Shown piece after piece: positions 49,775 through 58,634 of a stretch of 64,000 nt of DNA. Source of the stretch: Streptomyces sp. NRRL S-337 (GTDB taxonomy: Bacteria > Actinomycetota > Actinomycetes > Streptomycetales > Streptomycetaceae); assembly GCF_000720175.1 (NCBI RefSeq), contig NZ_JOIX01000025.1, positions 1-64,000 on the forward strand, read 5' to 3'. The notes beneath the pieces are model-generated. The model was not told the origin of the DNA. It made no database searches and saw only the letters and a list, made by a program, of their open reading frames with translations. Positions within the stretch are counted from its first letter, which is position 1. Every line of letters starts with the position of its first letter. The translations under genes were made by a program, and so were the position numbers.

Positions 49775-52206
49775 CGGGTCTCGCCCTCTGCCCCAGGGAC
49801 ACCGCCGGAGAAGCGGGTGGCCTGCTGGAGGTTCTCCAGCCGCCAGAGCATCCGGTCGACCGCCTTGCGCACCGCGGGGTCCCGGGCCGGCTCCGAGGCG
49901 GCCTGCCGGGCGAGCTCCAGCGCCCGGGCCGGCAGGCGCAACCGCTCGTAGACGAGGGCGAGTCCGTGCAGGGCGCGGGGCAGGTCGATGGTCAGCGACA
50001 GGGCGCGCATCTCGCTCACCGTGCGCTCCAGGCTCCGCGCCGCGGCTTCGGGTGGCCCGAGGCGTGCCTCGCACATCGCCAGGCTCGCCTCCGTGTCGAG
50101 CCGGTGCCGGGCATCGGCGCGCTCGCCGCCGGCCGCCAGCGCGGTGCGATAGGCCGCGGCGGCTTCCTCGTACCGACCGCGCCGCAGATGGACATTGCCT
50201 TCCAGCTTGTGCGCGATCAGCAGGCCCGCGGCATCGCCCTCGCGGCCGCGCAGTGCGATACAGATGCCCAGCTCGTGCAGCGTCGACCGGTCGTCCTCCT
50301 GCAGGTACGACAGGAACGCGCGCTGCCCTGCCAGTTCGGCGCGCAGGGCCGTTGCGTCGCCCGCTCCCGGGACCGCCTCGCATTCCCGCGCCAGTTGCCA
50401 GGCGGACCGGGTGTCGCCGAGCTGAGCGATCTTGCGGGACAGGCGGACCCGGAGGCGCACCCGGTCCGCGGTGTCCCCGAGGCGATCGGACGCCTCGATC
50501 AGTGCCTTGGTGAGCAGGACGTACTCCTTCCAGAAGCCACGCGCGTTCAACCGGTCCAGCAGCCGGTCCGGGACCGCCTCGCGCAGGGCCCGCCACTCGC
50601 CGGTTTCCAGGGAGACGAGGGCCACCGGGGCGAGCACCCCCGCGAGGGACGCCAGCGCGTCACGCTCCGCTTCGGCTGCCAGACCCGCCAGTTCAGCGAG
50701 GATCTCGTGCAGCGCGGCCCGGCGTGCCGTGGGCTCCACGTCGTCCACGGCCTGGATGACGAGCTGGGGCACCTCGACCCCGCCGGCCACCTGGACGACG
50801 AGGCAGCGCGGCACCAGATCGGACAAGGCGAGGGTGAACCAGGGCGGCAGGGTCATCCCGGCCGAGAGCAGATCCGCCAGTGCCACCCGGTCGAGCACCG
50901 CGGCGTATGCGAGCGCCTTGCGGTGCACGGGCGGCAGCCGGACGACGGCCGTGGACACGAGCTTCCGGGCGGAGAGGACGTCCGACGGGAGACCGGGGCG
51001 GACGAGCAGGGCCGCCGGAACGTAGGCGGTGTGCGCGAGGAAGGTGCGCAGGGCGAGCGGATGGGAGAGCACGTCGGCCGGCAGCTGTTCCGCCAACTCC
51101 TGGGGATCGACGGGGAGGTTCATTCGCTCCGCCATGTGCGCGATGAAGTCGGTGCCTTCCGCTCGGGACATCGGCGGCACCAGGACGTGGCGGACTTCGG
51201 CGGTGTCGACCAGGTGCTCGGCGGCCGTGGCCAGGACCAGGCAGTCCGCATGGCCGGCGAAGGCGCGCAGCACGGTGCCCCCGGCGCGGTCCGTGCCGAG
51301 GTCGTCCAGCAGCACGAGGAGCGGTTCCTCCGCGACGCGGGCCAGCAGCGCGGCCAGCGCCTCCGGCCAGTCGTGGAGGTACAGCTCCTCGCTGGTCAGC
51401 CCGCGGCCGAACGTCCGGTCCAGCCAGGCGTTGACCTCCTCCACGAGGTAGCGCGGCTCGGCGGCCGTGGTGCCGCCCGCGGACAGGGCGAGCACGGTCC
51501 GGCCGGCCCGTAGGCCGTCCGCGGTGTCGCAGAGCACATGGGTCTTTCCGATGCCGGGGAGTCCGCACAGCACGACGGGTGCCCCGCCCGCGGTCACCGC
51601 GGCGCGGGCGGCCGCCACGGCGGAGCTCCGCTGCCAGCCGCCGGCCGGGGCGTGGAAGGCCGATCGGTAGTCCGTCGCGGGCGGTGGCTGTCCGGCCCGT
51701 AACGCCGATCCCGCGGGCTGCGGCGGCCCGGGCGCCTCACCGCGGATTCCGGCACACAGCCGGGTGAACGACCGGGGCTGGTCCAGTCCGCCCCGGAAGT
51801 CGCAGTAGGTGAACCGGTCCAGGAAGTCCAGATGTTCCAGTGCCGCGTCCGATGCTCCCGGGAGCAGTACGGGAATCACCCGCATCGAGCGGCCGCTGAC
51901 CCGGGCCGCGACCGCGAGCCGTACCTCCTCGTTCTGCCACGGCCCGAGGCCGTGTGCGCCGCACATCGCCAGACAGCACGGGCTGTTGGCCAACGCCTCG
52001 TTCTGACGCTCCTGCCAGGGCTCGCCCGCCACCAGGCGCCAGTCGTCGAGGAAGACGTGGAAGCCCTCCGCGTGCAGCATCTCGGCGAGCCGGTGCACGA
52101 CCGCCCGATCCTTTTTGGCGTTGTAGCTGATGAACGCGTCATAGGCCGGCCCCGCCGGACGGGCTTCGCTCCCCACCACTCCCCCATCGCACCGCGCAGC
52201 TCCCAC
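49771..52206 (-). CDS. TIR-STAND NTPase with TPR repeats
   Basis: 811 residues. GTG 52206 follows GGAAG; two in-frame GTGs at 52176-52179 are possible. The TIR domain covers residues ~20-150 (YDAFISYNAKKDRAVVHRLA, FLDDWRLVAGEPWQERQNEA, LGPWQNEEVRLAV). An NTPase follows, with Walker A LCGLPGIGKTHVL near 218 and Walker B LLVLLDDLG near 300. TPR-like repeats fill the last ~200 residues (EGNVHLRRGRYEEAAAAYRT). TIR domains commonly cleave NAD or make cyclic ADP-ribose signals, and TIR-STAND proteins act in antiphage defence. It carries an in-frame TTA codon (residue 169). First gene of a three-gene coupled operon. Confidence 0.92.
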   Translation of the reverse strand: MGAARCDGGVVGSEARPAGPAYDAFISYNAKKDRAVVHRLAEMLHAEGFHVFLDDWRLVAGEPWQERQNEALANSPCCLAMCGAHGLGPWQNEEVRLAVAARVSGRSMRVIPVLLPGASDAALEHLDFLDRFTYCDFRGGLDQPRSFTRLCAGIRGEAPGPPQPAGSALRAGQPPPATDYRSAFHAPAGGWQRSSAVAAARAAVTAGGAPVVLCGLPGIGKTHVLCDTADGLRAGRTVLALSAGGTTAAEPRYLVEEVNAWLDRTFGRGLTSEELYLHDWPEALAALLARVAEEPLLVLLDDLGTDRAGGTVLRAFAGHADCLVLATAAEHLVDTAEVRHVLVPPMSRAEGTDFIAHMAERMNLPVDPQELAEQLPADVLSHPLALRTFLAHTAYVPAALLVRPGLPSDVLSARKLVSTAVVRLPPVHRKALAYAAVLDRVALADLLSAGMTLPPWFTLALSDLVPRCLVVQVAGGVEVPQLVIQAVDDVEPTARRAALHEILAELAGLAAEAERDALASLAGVLAPVALVSLETGEWRALREAVPDRLLDRLNARGFWKEYVLLTKALIEASDRLGDTADRVRLRVRLSRKIAQLGDTRSAWQLARECEAVPGAGDATALRAELAGQRAFLSYLQEDDRSTLHELGICIALRGREGDAAGLLIAHKLEGNVHLRRGRYEEAAAAYRTALAAGGERADARHRLDTEASLAMCEARLGPPEAAARSLERTVSEMRALSLTIDLPRALHGLALVYERLRLPARALELARQAASEPARDPAVRKAVDRMLWRLENLQQATRFSGGVPGAEGETR
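51700..51702 (-). other. In-frame TTA (bldA-dependent) leucine codon in the TIR-STAND gene
   Basis: Codon 169 of the TIR-STAND gene is TTA (Ser-Ala-Leu-Arg-Ala, in the linker between TIR and NTPase). In Streptomyces TTA codons need the developmentally expressed bldA tRNA. It is the only in-frame TTA I noticed in a quick scan of the window's genes by eye, which was not exhaustive. Confidence 0.85.
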
Positions 52207-52356
52207 TACCGGCTTCCGGGACCGCCACGCATACGAACAGCGGCGCCCGGCACGGTGACCCGATTATGCCCGGCGGCGACAAGGCGGGGCATCGGCCACG
52301 GCGCGGACACGGGCGCGGAGCGAGCGCCGGGCCCGCCCCGCCGGTCGGCGAAGCCC

Positions 52357-53493
52357 TCATTCGCCCCAAATCTTCCGATACGCCTGCCGGTACCCCTCCG
52401 AGTCCCAGGACAGCGCGCCGCCGCTGTTGGTGGCGGTGGCGATGTGGACGGGTGCGACGTACCCGCTGTCCGGGGCGCCGGCGAAGGCGCGGTTGAACTC
52501 GTCGATGATCTGCCAGCCCTGTTCGGAGAGCGGCTCGGGGACGGTGGCGGCCTGGAACTGCTTGCCGTTGACGCGCTGGAAGGCCGACGGATCGCCGTCG
52601 CCGGCACCGATGTTGTAGGGGGCGCCGGCGCCGTCCTTGCCCGCGGCGCGCAGGGCGGGGGCGGCGTGCTGGAAGTACAGGTCGTTGATGGCCGCGGAAT
52701 ACGTCCACCTGCGGCCGAAACGGGACAGCAGCGAGCGGACTTCCCCGATGGAGCGGCTACTGGCCTGCGGGATGGGGATGTTGGTGTAGCTCAGCAGCTT
52801 CACGCCGGAGCAGGTGGCGAGTTCCTTCTTGATCAGGTCGGACTTGTGCTTCGCGAACGGCACCGAGGCGTCGGTGAACAGGACGACACCGGCGTGGCCG
52901 TTGGAGCGGTCGATGATCCAGTCGGCGCTGATCTTGGCGACGTCCTCGACCCGGGAGGTGATGTTGCTGAAGAGCTGGAGGTCCTTGCTGGGGCCGGGGG
53001 CCGCGGTGGCGTGCCAGCCGATCAGCGGAATTCCCGCCGTACGGGCCTTTTTGACGTCCTCCGGGGCGATGCCGGGGTCGAACCCGCTGAGCACGATGCC
53101 GTCCGGCTTGAGGTCGAGGGCCTGCCGGAAGGCGGCCCGTTGGCCGCCGGGCGTGCCCTGGCCGTTGAGGGTGCGGGCGTGCCAGCCGAGGATCTTGGCG
53201 GCTTCCTCGAAGCCCTGGGCGACTCCGGCAACACCCGGGTTGGTCAGGGTCTGGGCTATGTAGACGACGGTCTTGCCGTGCACGGCCTTGGGTCCGGTGG
53301 TGGGGCCCTTCCAGGGGGCGTTGACCTCCTCGGCCTTCTTGACCGCCTGCTCGGCGCGGGAGCGGGCGGTGGGGCAGCCGGGCTTGGCGGAGCTCTTGGG
53401 GGAGGCGGCGACACCGGCGCCGGCATCGCAGCCGGCGGTGGCCATGACCAGGAGTGCGGCGGCGGTCACGACCGCCTTGCGGGTGGGGTGCAC
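52357..53493 (-). CDS. Orphan sugar-type ABC substrate-binding lipoprotein
   Basis: 378 residues from GTG 53493 with GAGGA five bases upstream. The N-terminus HPTRKAVVTAAALLVMATAGC is a lipoprotein signal ending at a lipobox Cys. The fold is the periplasmic-binding-protein type of the ribose/xylose family (TVVYIAQTLTNPGVAGVAQG, then GIVLSGFDPGIAPEDVKKAR). No permease or ATPase gene is adjacent, so it may serve a remote transporter or act as a sensor. It is not evidently linked to the TIR operon, whose start is 150 bp away on the same strand. Confidence 0.88.
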   Translation of the reverse strand: MHPTRKAVVTAAALLVMATAGCDAGAGVAASPKSSAKPGCPTARSRAEQAVKKAEEVNAPWKGPTTGPKAVHGKTVVYIAQTLTNPGVAGVAQGFEEAAKILGWHARTLNGQGTPGGQRAAFRQALDLKPDGIVLSGFDPGIAPEDVKKARTAGIPLIGWHATAAPGPSKDLQLFSNITSRVEDVAKISADWIIDRSNGHAGVVLFTDASVPFAKHKSDLIKKELATCSGVKLLSYTNIPIPQASSRSIGEVRSLLSRFGRRWTYSAAINDLYFQHAAPALRAAGKDGAGAPYNIGAGDGDPSAFQRVNGKQFQAATVPEPLSEQGWQIIDEFNRAFAGAPDSGYVAPVHIATATNSGGALSWDSEGYRQAYRKIWGE

Positions 53494-53998
53494 GGGTGTC
53501 CTCGCAGCGCAGGATGGGGGTACGGGTGGGGTGGGGGGAGACAGGTTACGGGTGGTGGTGGTCCGTGGGGCAGCCGCCTTGGGGAGATGCCCCCACCGTC
53601 GGAGATGCCGTGTATGCCGTCCGTGCCGGACCCGGTGGAATCGCGCCAGTTCGCGCTCGCTTTCTCTCCCCCTTCGCACGGTTTCACGCCCTTTCCCTGC
53701 CCTTCGTTCCGCTTCCCGACGGTCACCGGAGCATGGGCGACCAGGCATTTCGCCGGGCCTTAACAGACCAAAAGTGACGAAGAGTTGAATAGTGCGGGGC
53801 CTCGATGAGCCACGTCTTGCATGCCCGTGCACAAGCGGTAGTGTTCACGGCCGGTTGACCGTGTGGCGGAAACCTTTCGCTCACATTGAGGTGCAAACCT
53901 CGCCATCTTCGTGTTTCACCGTCGTCGCGTTGCCCGTTGTCGGCGGTCGGCACCACCACCTCGGTCACCGCTCAGCAGCACGTCGTAAGGAGGCCCGG
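53494..53998. other. 505-bp divergent region before the conservon
   Basis: No supported gene. The right half holds a plausible sigma-70 promoter (53817-53844) for cvnA. The middle has C/T-rich runs and, near 53760-53790, a less GC-rich patch with TTAACAGACC. It also contains the start region of the minus-strand lipoprotein gene. Confidence 0.5.
53817..53844 (+). promoter_or_regulatory. Likely vegetative promoter of the conservon
   Basis: TTGCAT at 53817-53822 and TAGTGT at 53839-53844, with a 16-base spacer, match the HrdB-type consensus loosely (TTGACN / TANNNT). The predicted leader to the cvnA start is about 150 nt. The assignment is by eye only. Confidence 0.4.
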
Positions 53999-56596
53999 GT
54001 GTCCGTGGACGCAGTGGACCCGCCGCAACACGAACCCGAGCCGTCCCGGCGTTCATCGTTGCGACCGCGGTTCCGTCAGCGGGCGGACGCCGTCCTCGAC
54101 CGCTGGCCGTTCCGGCGGAAGCTCAACGTCCTGGTGATCGCGCCCGTCGCGGTCGTCGGCGTGCTGCTGGGCGTCGGCGTCAACACCCAGGTGCAGAAGG
54201 CCCAGGACGCCGGCCGCAGCGCGGAGCTGGTGCGGGACAGCGAGCAGGTCACCAGGCTGATCAACGACGTACAGGCCGAACACCGGCAGGCGCTCCTGCT
54301 GTCCGTGGAGCAGGAGTCGGTCCGGCCCGGCGCCGCGCTGCCGTCCACCGCCGCCTACCGCCGGACCCAGCAGGACACCGACGAGCAGGTCACCGCCGTG
54401 CATTCCGCGTTCGGACCCGGCCTGCCGAAGGACGAGGCCCGCGCCCTTGCGTACATCCGCGGACTCACCGTACTGCGCGACAAGGTCGAACGCGGATCGG
54501 TGCCGGCCGCCACCATCGACCCCGCCTACGCCGCCGCCGTCGGCTACCTGATCGACGGCATCGGCCTGGACCGCTACGCCGGCACCTCGTCGTCCTCGGT
54601 CACCAACCTCCTCGACACGGTGCTGCGTGCCGACGCCGCCCACGCGGCCTTCGAGAGCGGGGTGTTCTCCGCCCAGACCCGGGACGCCAACGCGCTCACC
54701 GAATACACCCGCGCGGTCGGCGCCCACAAGCTCTACGAGGAGCAGACCGCGCGGTTCGGCCGGATCGCCGACCCGGAGCAGGTCCTGGCGCTCGGCGCGA
54801 TCGAGCGGGACGCCGAACAGAACGGCATCGAGGCCCAGTTCGCGGAGCTCCAGATCGACCCCGGCTCCCTGCAGGGCCAGACCCCGCACCAACTGCGCAA
54901 GGCGATGGCCGCCGGAACCCGGCAGGCCGAGGCCCGCCTCTCCGTCACCCGGTCACTGATCGAGCAGATCGCCGCCCGGGCCGACGGCCTCTCGCACAGC
55001 GCCCTCGACAACGCGCTGGCGATGCTCGGCCTCGCCCTGCTCGGCTTCGCCGCCTGGCTGACCTTCTCCGTGCTGGTCCGGCGCTCGGTCGTCCGTCCCC
55101 TGGCGGCCCTGACCGGCGCCGCCCAGCAGGTGGTCGACGTGGCCGGCGAGGAGCTCGCCAGGGTCGAGGACGACGATTCGGCGGACCGCACCCCGCTGCG
55201 GCCACGGCCGATCCCGGTCCCGGTCCGCGACGAGATCGGCCACCTGGCCGAGGCGTTCAACCAGGTACAGGTCACCGCCGCGGCGCTGCTGGAGCGGCAG
55301 GTGCTCAGCCGCCGCAACGTCGCCGAGATGTTCGGCAACGTCGGACGCCGGGTCAGCAACCTCACCTCACGCCAGCTCATGCTGATCGACGCGGTGGAAC
55401 GCGAGGAGACCGACCCCGACGTCCTGGAGCGGATGTACCGCATCGACCACATCGCCGTCCGCCTCCAGCGCAACGCCGACAGCCTGATGCTGCTCGCCGG
55501 CATCCGGGACCCCGAGGTGGAGGCCCGGCCGACCGGTCTGGCCAACGTCATCCGGGCGGGGCTCGGCCAGATCGAGGGATACCAGCGGGTGTCGCTGCGG
55601 GCCGAGACCGAGGTCGTGGTCGCGCCCGACATCGTCGACGACCTGACGCTGATGCTCGCCGAACTCCTGGAGAACGCGGTCTCGTTCTCCCCGTCCGACA
55701 CGCCCGTCGAGGTGGTCGTCCGGCCCGGCACCGACGTCACCTCGGACGGCGGGGCCCTGATCGAGGTCATCGACCACGGCCTCGGCATGAGCGCGGAACG
55801 CCTCGCCGAGGAGAACTCCCGGCTGGTCCGCCGGGAACGGCTCGACCTCGTACCGACGAAGGTCCTCGGCCTGTTCGTCGTCGGGAACCTCGCCCGGCGC
55901 TCGGGCATCCGGGTCACCCTGAGCCGCACCCCCGGCGGCGGGGTCACCGGCACCGTCTGGCTCCCCGCCGGCCTGCTGCTGGCCGTGAACCCGGCCCCGA
56001 CGCCCTCACCGGCCACCCCGCCACCGGCTCCGGAAACGGCCGAAGCGCCGGAAACGGCCGCAGTGGCGGAAACGGCCGCAGTGGCGGAAACGGCGCAGAC
56101 CGAGTCCTCGCCCACGAACCAGCCCGGGCCCACGTGCGAGCTCACGCCGAAGGCAGCCGAGCCCACACCCACCTCCGCGCCCGCCTCCGCTTCCGCCGCC
56201 ACGCCCCTGCCCGTACGGGCCCTCGCCGGCGCGCCCGAACGGCAGCCGGGCGGGCCCTCGCGGGAGGGCGAGCTCCCCCGGCGCCTGCCGCGCCGCGCCA
56301 CGGACGACGCGGAGCAGAACTCCCCGGCGTCCGCGCCCCAGCCGGACCGGTCCGTCCGGCCGCTGCGACGGCGGGTACGGGGCGCGACGCTCGACATGAC
56401 CACCCCGACGGCCGACCGAGCGGCCCAGGCCGTGCGCCGGCCCGTCGACGCCGACGCGGTCCGATCGGAACTCGACGAATTCGAGGCCGCCGTACGCAGG
56501 GCGGAGCAAGAGAGTGCGCCCGCCACGAGCGAACCGGCGCCAACGCCCCACCAGCAACCCCGGAAGGAGTCGGGCAGTGAGCACGCCGACAGGTAA
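53999..56596 (+). CDS. cvnA: CvnA: membrane sensor histidine kinase-like protein of a conservon
   Basis: 865 residues from GTG 53999 with AAGGAGG five bases upstream. There are two TM helices (VLVIAPVAVVGVLLGVGV near 45 and ALAMLGLALLGFAAWLTFSV near 345), separated by a nitrate/chemical-sensing-like extracellular helical domain. A HAMP-like segment follows, then a histidine-kinase-like ATPase domain (ELLENAVSFSPSDTPVE N-box, DHGLGMSAERLAEEN, LFVVGNLARRSGIRV). There is no clear phospho-accepting H-box, as usual for CvnA. A long Pro/Ala-rich C-terminal tail follows. It heads cvnABCD, a G-protein-coupled-receptor-like module of actinomycetes. Its stop overlaps cvnB. Confidence 0.93.
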   Translation: MSVDAVDPPQHEPEPSRRSSLRPRFRQRADAVLDRWPFRRKLNVLVIAPVAVVGVLLGVGVNTQVQKAQDAGRSAELVRDSEQVTRLINDVQAEHRQALLLSVEQESVRPGAALPSTAAYRRTQQDTDEQVTAVHSAFGPGLPKDEARALAYIRGLTVLRDKVERGSVPAATIDPAYAAAVGYLIDGIGLDRYAGTSSSSVTNLLDTVLRADAAHAAFESGVFSAQTRDANALTEYTRAVGAHKLYEEQTARFGRIADPEQVLALGAIERDAEQNGIEAQFAELQIDPGSLQGQTPHQLRKAMAAGTRQAEARLSVTRSLIEQIAARADGLSHSALDNALAMLGLALLGFAAWLTFSVLVRRSVVRPLAALTGAAQQVVDVAGEELARVEDDDSADRTPLRPRPIPVPVRDEIGHLAEAFNQVQVTAAALLERQVLSRRNVAEMFGNVGRRVSNLTSRQLMLIDAVEREETDPDVLERMYRIDHIAVRLQRNADSLMLLAGIRDPEVEARPTGLANVIRAGLGQIEGYQRVSLRAETEVVVAPDIVDDLTLMLAELLENAVSFSPSDTPVEVVVRPGTDVTSDGGALIEVIDHGLGMSAERLAEENSRLVRRERLDLVPTKVLGLFVVGNLARRSGIRVTLSRTPGGGVTGTVWLPAGLLLAVNPAPTPSPATPPPAPETAEAPETAAVAETAAVAETAQTESSPTNQPGPTCELTPKAAEPTPTSAPASASAATPLPVRALAGAPERQPGGPSREGELPRRLPRRATDDAEQNSPASAPQPDRSVRPLRRRVRGATLDMTTPTADRAAQAVRRPVDADAVRSELDEFEAAVRRAEQESAPATSEPAPTPHQQPRKESGSEHADR

Positions 56597-57053
56597 CAGC
56601 GGTTCCGAGCGGGAGGAACCCACCGATCTGACAGCCGCCGCGGCCGACTTCACCTGGCTGCTGGACCGGTTCGCCACCCAGACCGCCGGCGTCGTCGACG
56701 CCATCGCGGTGTCGTCGGACGGCCTGCTGATCGCCGTCTCCCAACTGCGCGAACAGGCCGACTCCGAGCGGCTCGCGGCGATCGTGTCCGGCGTCACGAG
56801 CCTGGCCGCCGGTGCCTCCGGCAACTACGGCCTGGGCGGCCTCAACAAGGTCATCATCGACCTGGAGGGCGGCCACGTCCTGGTCTCGGCCATCGGCTGC
56901 GGTGCCGTCCTCGGCGTGGTCACCTCGAAGGAGGCGAAGCTCGGCAACATCGCCTACGAGATGACCCTCTTCGCCAACCGTGCCGGGAGCGCGCTCACCC
57001 CCCAACTGGTCCTGGAACTCAAGAAGACAGCCGGCGCGGCCCCGGCCCGCTGA
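56577..57053 (+). CDS. cvnB: CvnB: roadblock/LC7 domain protein
   Basis: 158 residues. GTG 56577 has GGAAGGAGT upstream and lies inside the end of cvnA (20-bp overlap). The roadblock/LC7 fold is typical: FTWLLDRFATQTAGVVDAIA, SSDGLLIAVS, and GGHVLVSAIGCGAVLGVVTS. In conservons it is thought to regulate the small GTPase CvnD. Confident assignment from sequence and gene order. Confidence 0.95.
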   Translation: MSTPTGNSGSEREEPTDLTAAAADFTWLLDRFATQTAGVVDAIAVSSDGLLIAVSQLREQADSERLAAIVSGVTSLAAGASGNYGLGGLNKVIIDLEGGHVLVSAIGCGAVLGVVTSKEAKLGNIAYEMTLFANRAGSALTPQLVLELKKTAGAAPAR

Positions 57054-57206
57054 CCTGTGCCCCCAGCCACCGTCACGGAAGGCTTGGGGGCGGGCGCTGA
57101 GCAGCGGGGCAGCGCGGGCACCGATCAGCAGGTCAGGGGCCGGCGCTGAAAGAGGGCCATGAACCGGTCGGCGAGGGCCACAGGATCAGTGCCGGCGAGG
57201 GCCACG

Positions 57207-57230
57207 GTTCTCGGTGCCGGCACTGAGAAC
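57207..57230. other. Near-perfect 24-bp palindrome in the cvnB-cvnC gap
   Basis: GTTCTCGGTGCCGGCACTGA (57207-57226) continues to GAAC at 57230. The whole is self-complementary except one mismatched pair. TGCCGGCACTG recurs at 57239-57249. It lies in an unusual 230-bp gap within the conservon and could be an RNA stem-loop or a protein site separating cvnAB from cvnCD. Confidence 0.6.
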
Positions 57231-57283
57231 AGAATCATTGCCGGCACTGGAAGAGAATCTTTGCGGGCGCCGAGAAGAGGATC

Positions 57284-57838
57284 ATGATGGTGGCCGGTGA
57301 ACCAGAACCGAACGAGTCACCGAACGAGTCAGCAGGCGAGCGAGCGACCGAGTCGACGGGCGAGCGAACAGGCGAGTCAGCGGACGAGCGGGCGGCCGAG
57401 TCAGCAGGCGAGCGCACGGACGAGTCAGCGGGCGTCGCCCCGGGTCCGTCGGAACCGGTCGGCCGCGCTCCCGCGATCCGGCCCTTCCTGCTGACGGCCG
57501 GCCGGGTGGCGGGGGGCGGCACCGGCCCGCCGCTCCCGGTCGAGACCCAGATCGTCGCGACCGCGTCCGGGATCTCCGTCCTGGGTTCCCTCGCCTTCGA
57601 ACAACACGACATCGTCGCCGCCTGCCGACAGCCGCAGTCGGTGGCCGAACTGGCCGCGCGGCTGCGTCTCCACCTGAACGTGGTCCGGGTGCTGGCGGAG
57701 GACCTGCGCGCCGCCGGGCATCTGGCGGTCCACGTTCCGCACGCCGGCACCACCCAGGACATCTCCGTACTGCGAAGGGTTATCGATGGTCTCCGTGCCG
57801 TCCCCGACTCACGGGACACACTCCGTGACAGCGGTTGA
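57284..57838 (+). CDS. cvnC: CvnC: DUF742 protein with a repeated acidic N-terminus
   Basis: 184 residues from ATG 57284 (57287 is an alternative). The DUF742 domain spans ~60-180: AIRPFLLTAGRVAGGGTGP, SLAFEQHDIVAACRQPQSVA and RLRLHLNVVRVLAEDL, with a winged-helix-like end. The N-terminal ~50 residues consist of four and a half 8-residue units of the type ESAGERTD, encoded by 24-bp DNA repeats at 57326-57433. The domain is usual; the repeat tail is not. Overlaps cvnD by 53 bp. Confidence 0.93.
   Translation: MMVAGEPEPNESPNESAGERATESTGERTGESADERAAESAGERTDESAGVAPGPSEPVGRAPAIRPFLLTAGRVAGGGTGPPLPVETQIVATASGISVLGSLAFEQHDIVAACRQPQSVAELAARLRLHLNVVRVLAEDLRAAGHLAVHVPHAGTTQDISVLRRVIDGLRAVPDSRDTLRDSG
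57326..57433 (+). repeat. 24-bp repeats encoding ES(A/T)xERxx units in cvnC
   Basis: About four and a half copies of a 24-bp unit (GAGTCAGCAGGCGAGCG type) run through the cvnC N-terminal coding region, keeping the frame. Copies differ by several bases. The length is likely to vary between strains by slippage. Confidence 0.75.
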
Positions 57839-58403
57839 ACCGCCGCCGGTTCCGGTCAAGTTGGTCATCGCCGGCGGCTTCGGCGTCGGCAAGACCACGG
57901 CTGTGGGCGCCATCTCCGAGATCCGGCCGCTGACCACGGAGGCCGCCATCACAGAGGTCGCGGCGGGCGTGGACGACCTCTCCCACACCCCCGGCAAAAC
58001 GACGACCACCGTCGCCATGGACTTCGGCTGCATCACCATCGACCCGACGCTGAAGCTCTACCTGTTCGGCACACCGGGCCAGGACCGGTTCGGCTTCATG
58101 TGGGACGACGTGGTCGAGGGCGCCCTCGGCGGCCTGGTGATCGTGGACACCCGCCGGCTCGACGACTGCTACGCCGCGGTCGACTACTTCGAGCACAAGA
58201 ACATCCCGTTCGCCGTCGCCGTCAACGCCTTCGACGGCGAGATCCACCACGACCTCGACGAGGTGCGCTGGGCCCTGGACGTCTCCGACCACGTCCCCCT
58301 CACCATCTTCGACGCCCGCAACACAGGCTCGGTCCGCGACGCCCTCCTGGTCGTCCTCCAGGTCGCCCTCTCACGGGCGGAGGGCGGCGCTACGGGGGAG
58401 TGA
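57786..58403 (+). CDS. cvnD: CvnD: small GTP-binding protein
   Basis: 205 residues; ATG 57786 after GAAGGG. The G1 loop is GGFGVGKTTAV, G3 is LFGTPGQDRFGFMW, and NAFDGEIHHDLDEV includes the G4-like region. It is the conservon GTPase acting downstream of CvnA-C. Four genes in the order A-B-C-D make this a complete conservon; no cvnE/P450 follows directly. Confidence 0.95.
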   Translation: MVSVPSPTHGTHSVTAVEPPPVPVKLVIAGGFGVGKTTAVGAISEIRPLTTEAAITEVAAGVDDLSHTPGKTTTTVAMDFGCITIDPTLKLYLFGTPGQDRFGFMWDDVVEGALGGLVIVDTRRLDDCYAAVDYFEHKNIPFAVAVNAFDGEIHHDLDEVRWALDVSDHVPLTIFDARNTGSVRDALLVVLQVALSRAEGGATGE

Positions 58404-58603
58404 CGGTGTTCGCGCCCAAAAGTCTCGGCGACGAGGTTCTCGTATGCGGTGGACTGGAATAGACCGTCCGGGTGATGACCCTCGCCTGTCGTCCCGCATG
58501 ACGCCCGCCAGGTGTGGCGGCCGTACGCGCGACGCCCTCGCCGTGCTCGCCCGCGGCGCCCTCGCCGTCGACGCGCCGGCGAGCAGGCGGACCTCATCAC
58601 GCC

Positions 58604-58617
58604 GGCCCGTACGGGCC
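58604..58617. terminator. Short palindrome near the end of the stress-protein gene
   Basis: GGCCCGTACGGGCC is a perfect 14-bp palindrome in the 231-bp gap between convergent cvnD and the stress-protein gene, which ends 18 bp further. It may be part of a bidirectional terminator, but has no loop or T-tract of its own. The rest of the gap shows nothing recognisable. Confidence 0.3.
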
Positions 58618-58634
58618 GTCAGGCGCGCGGGCGG

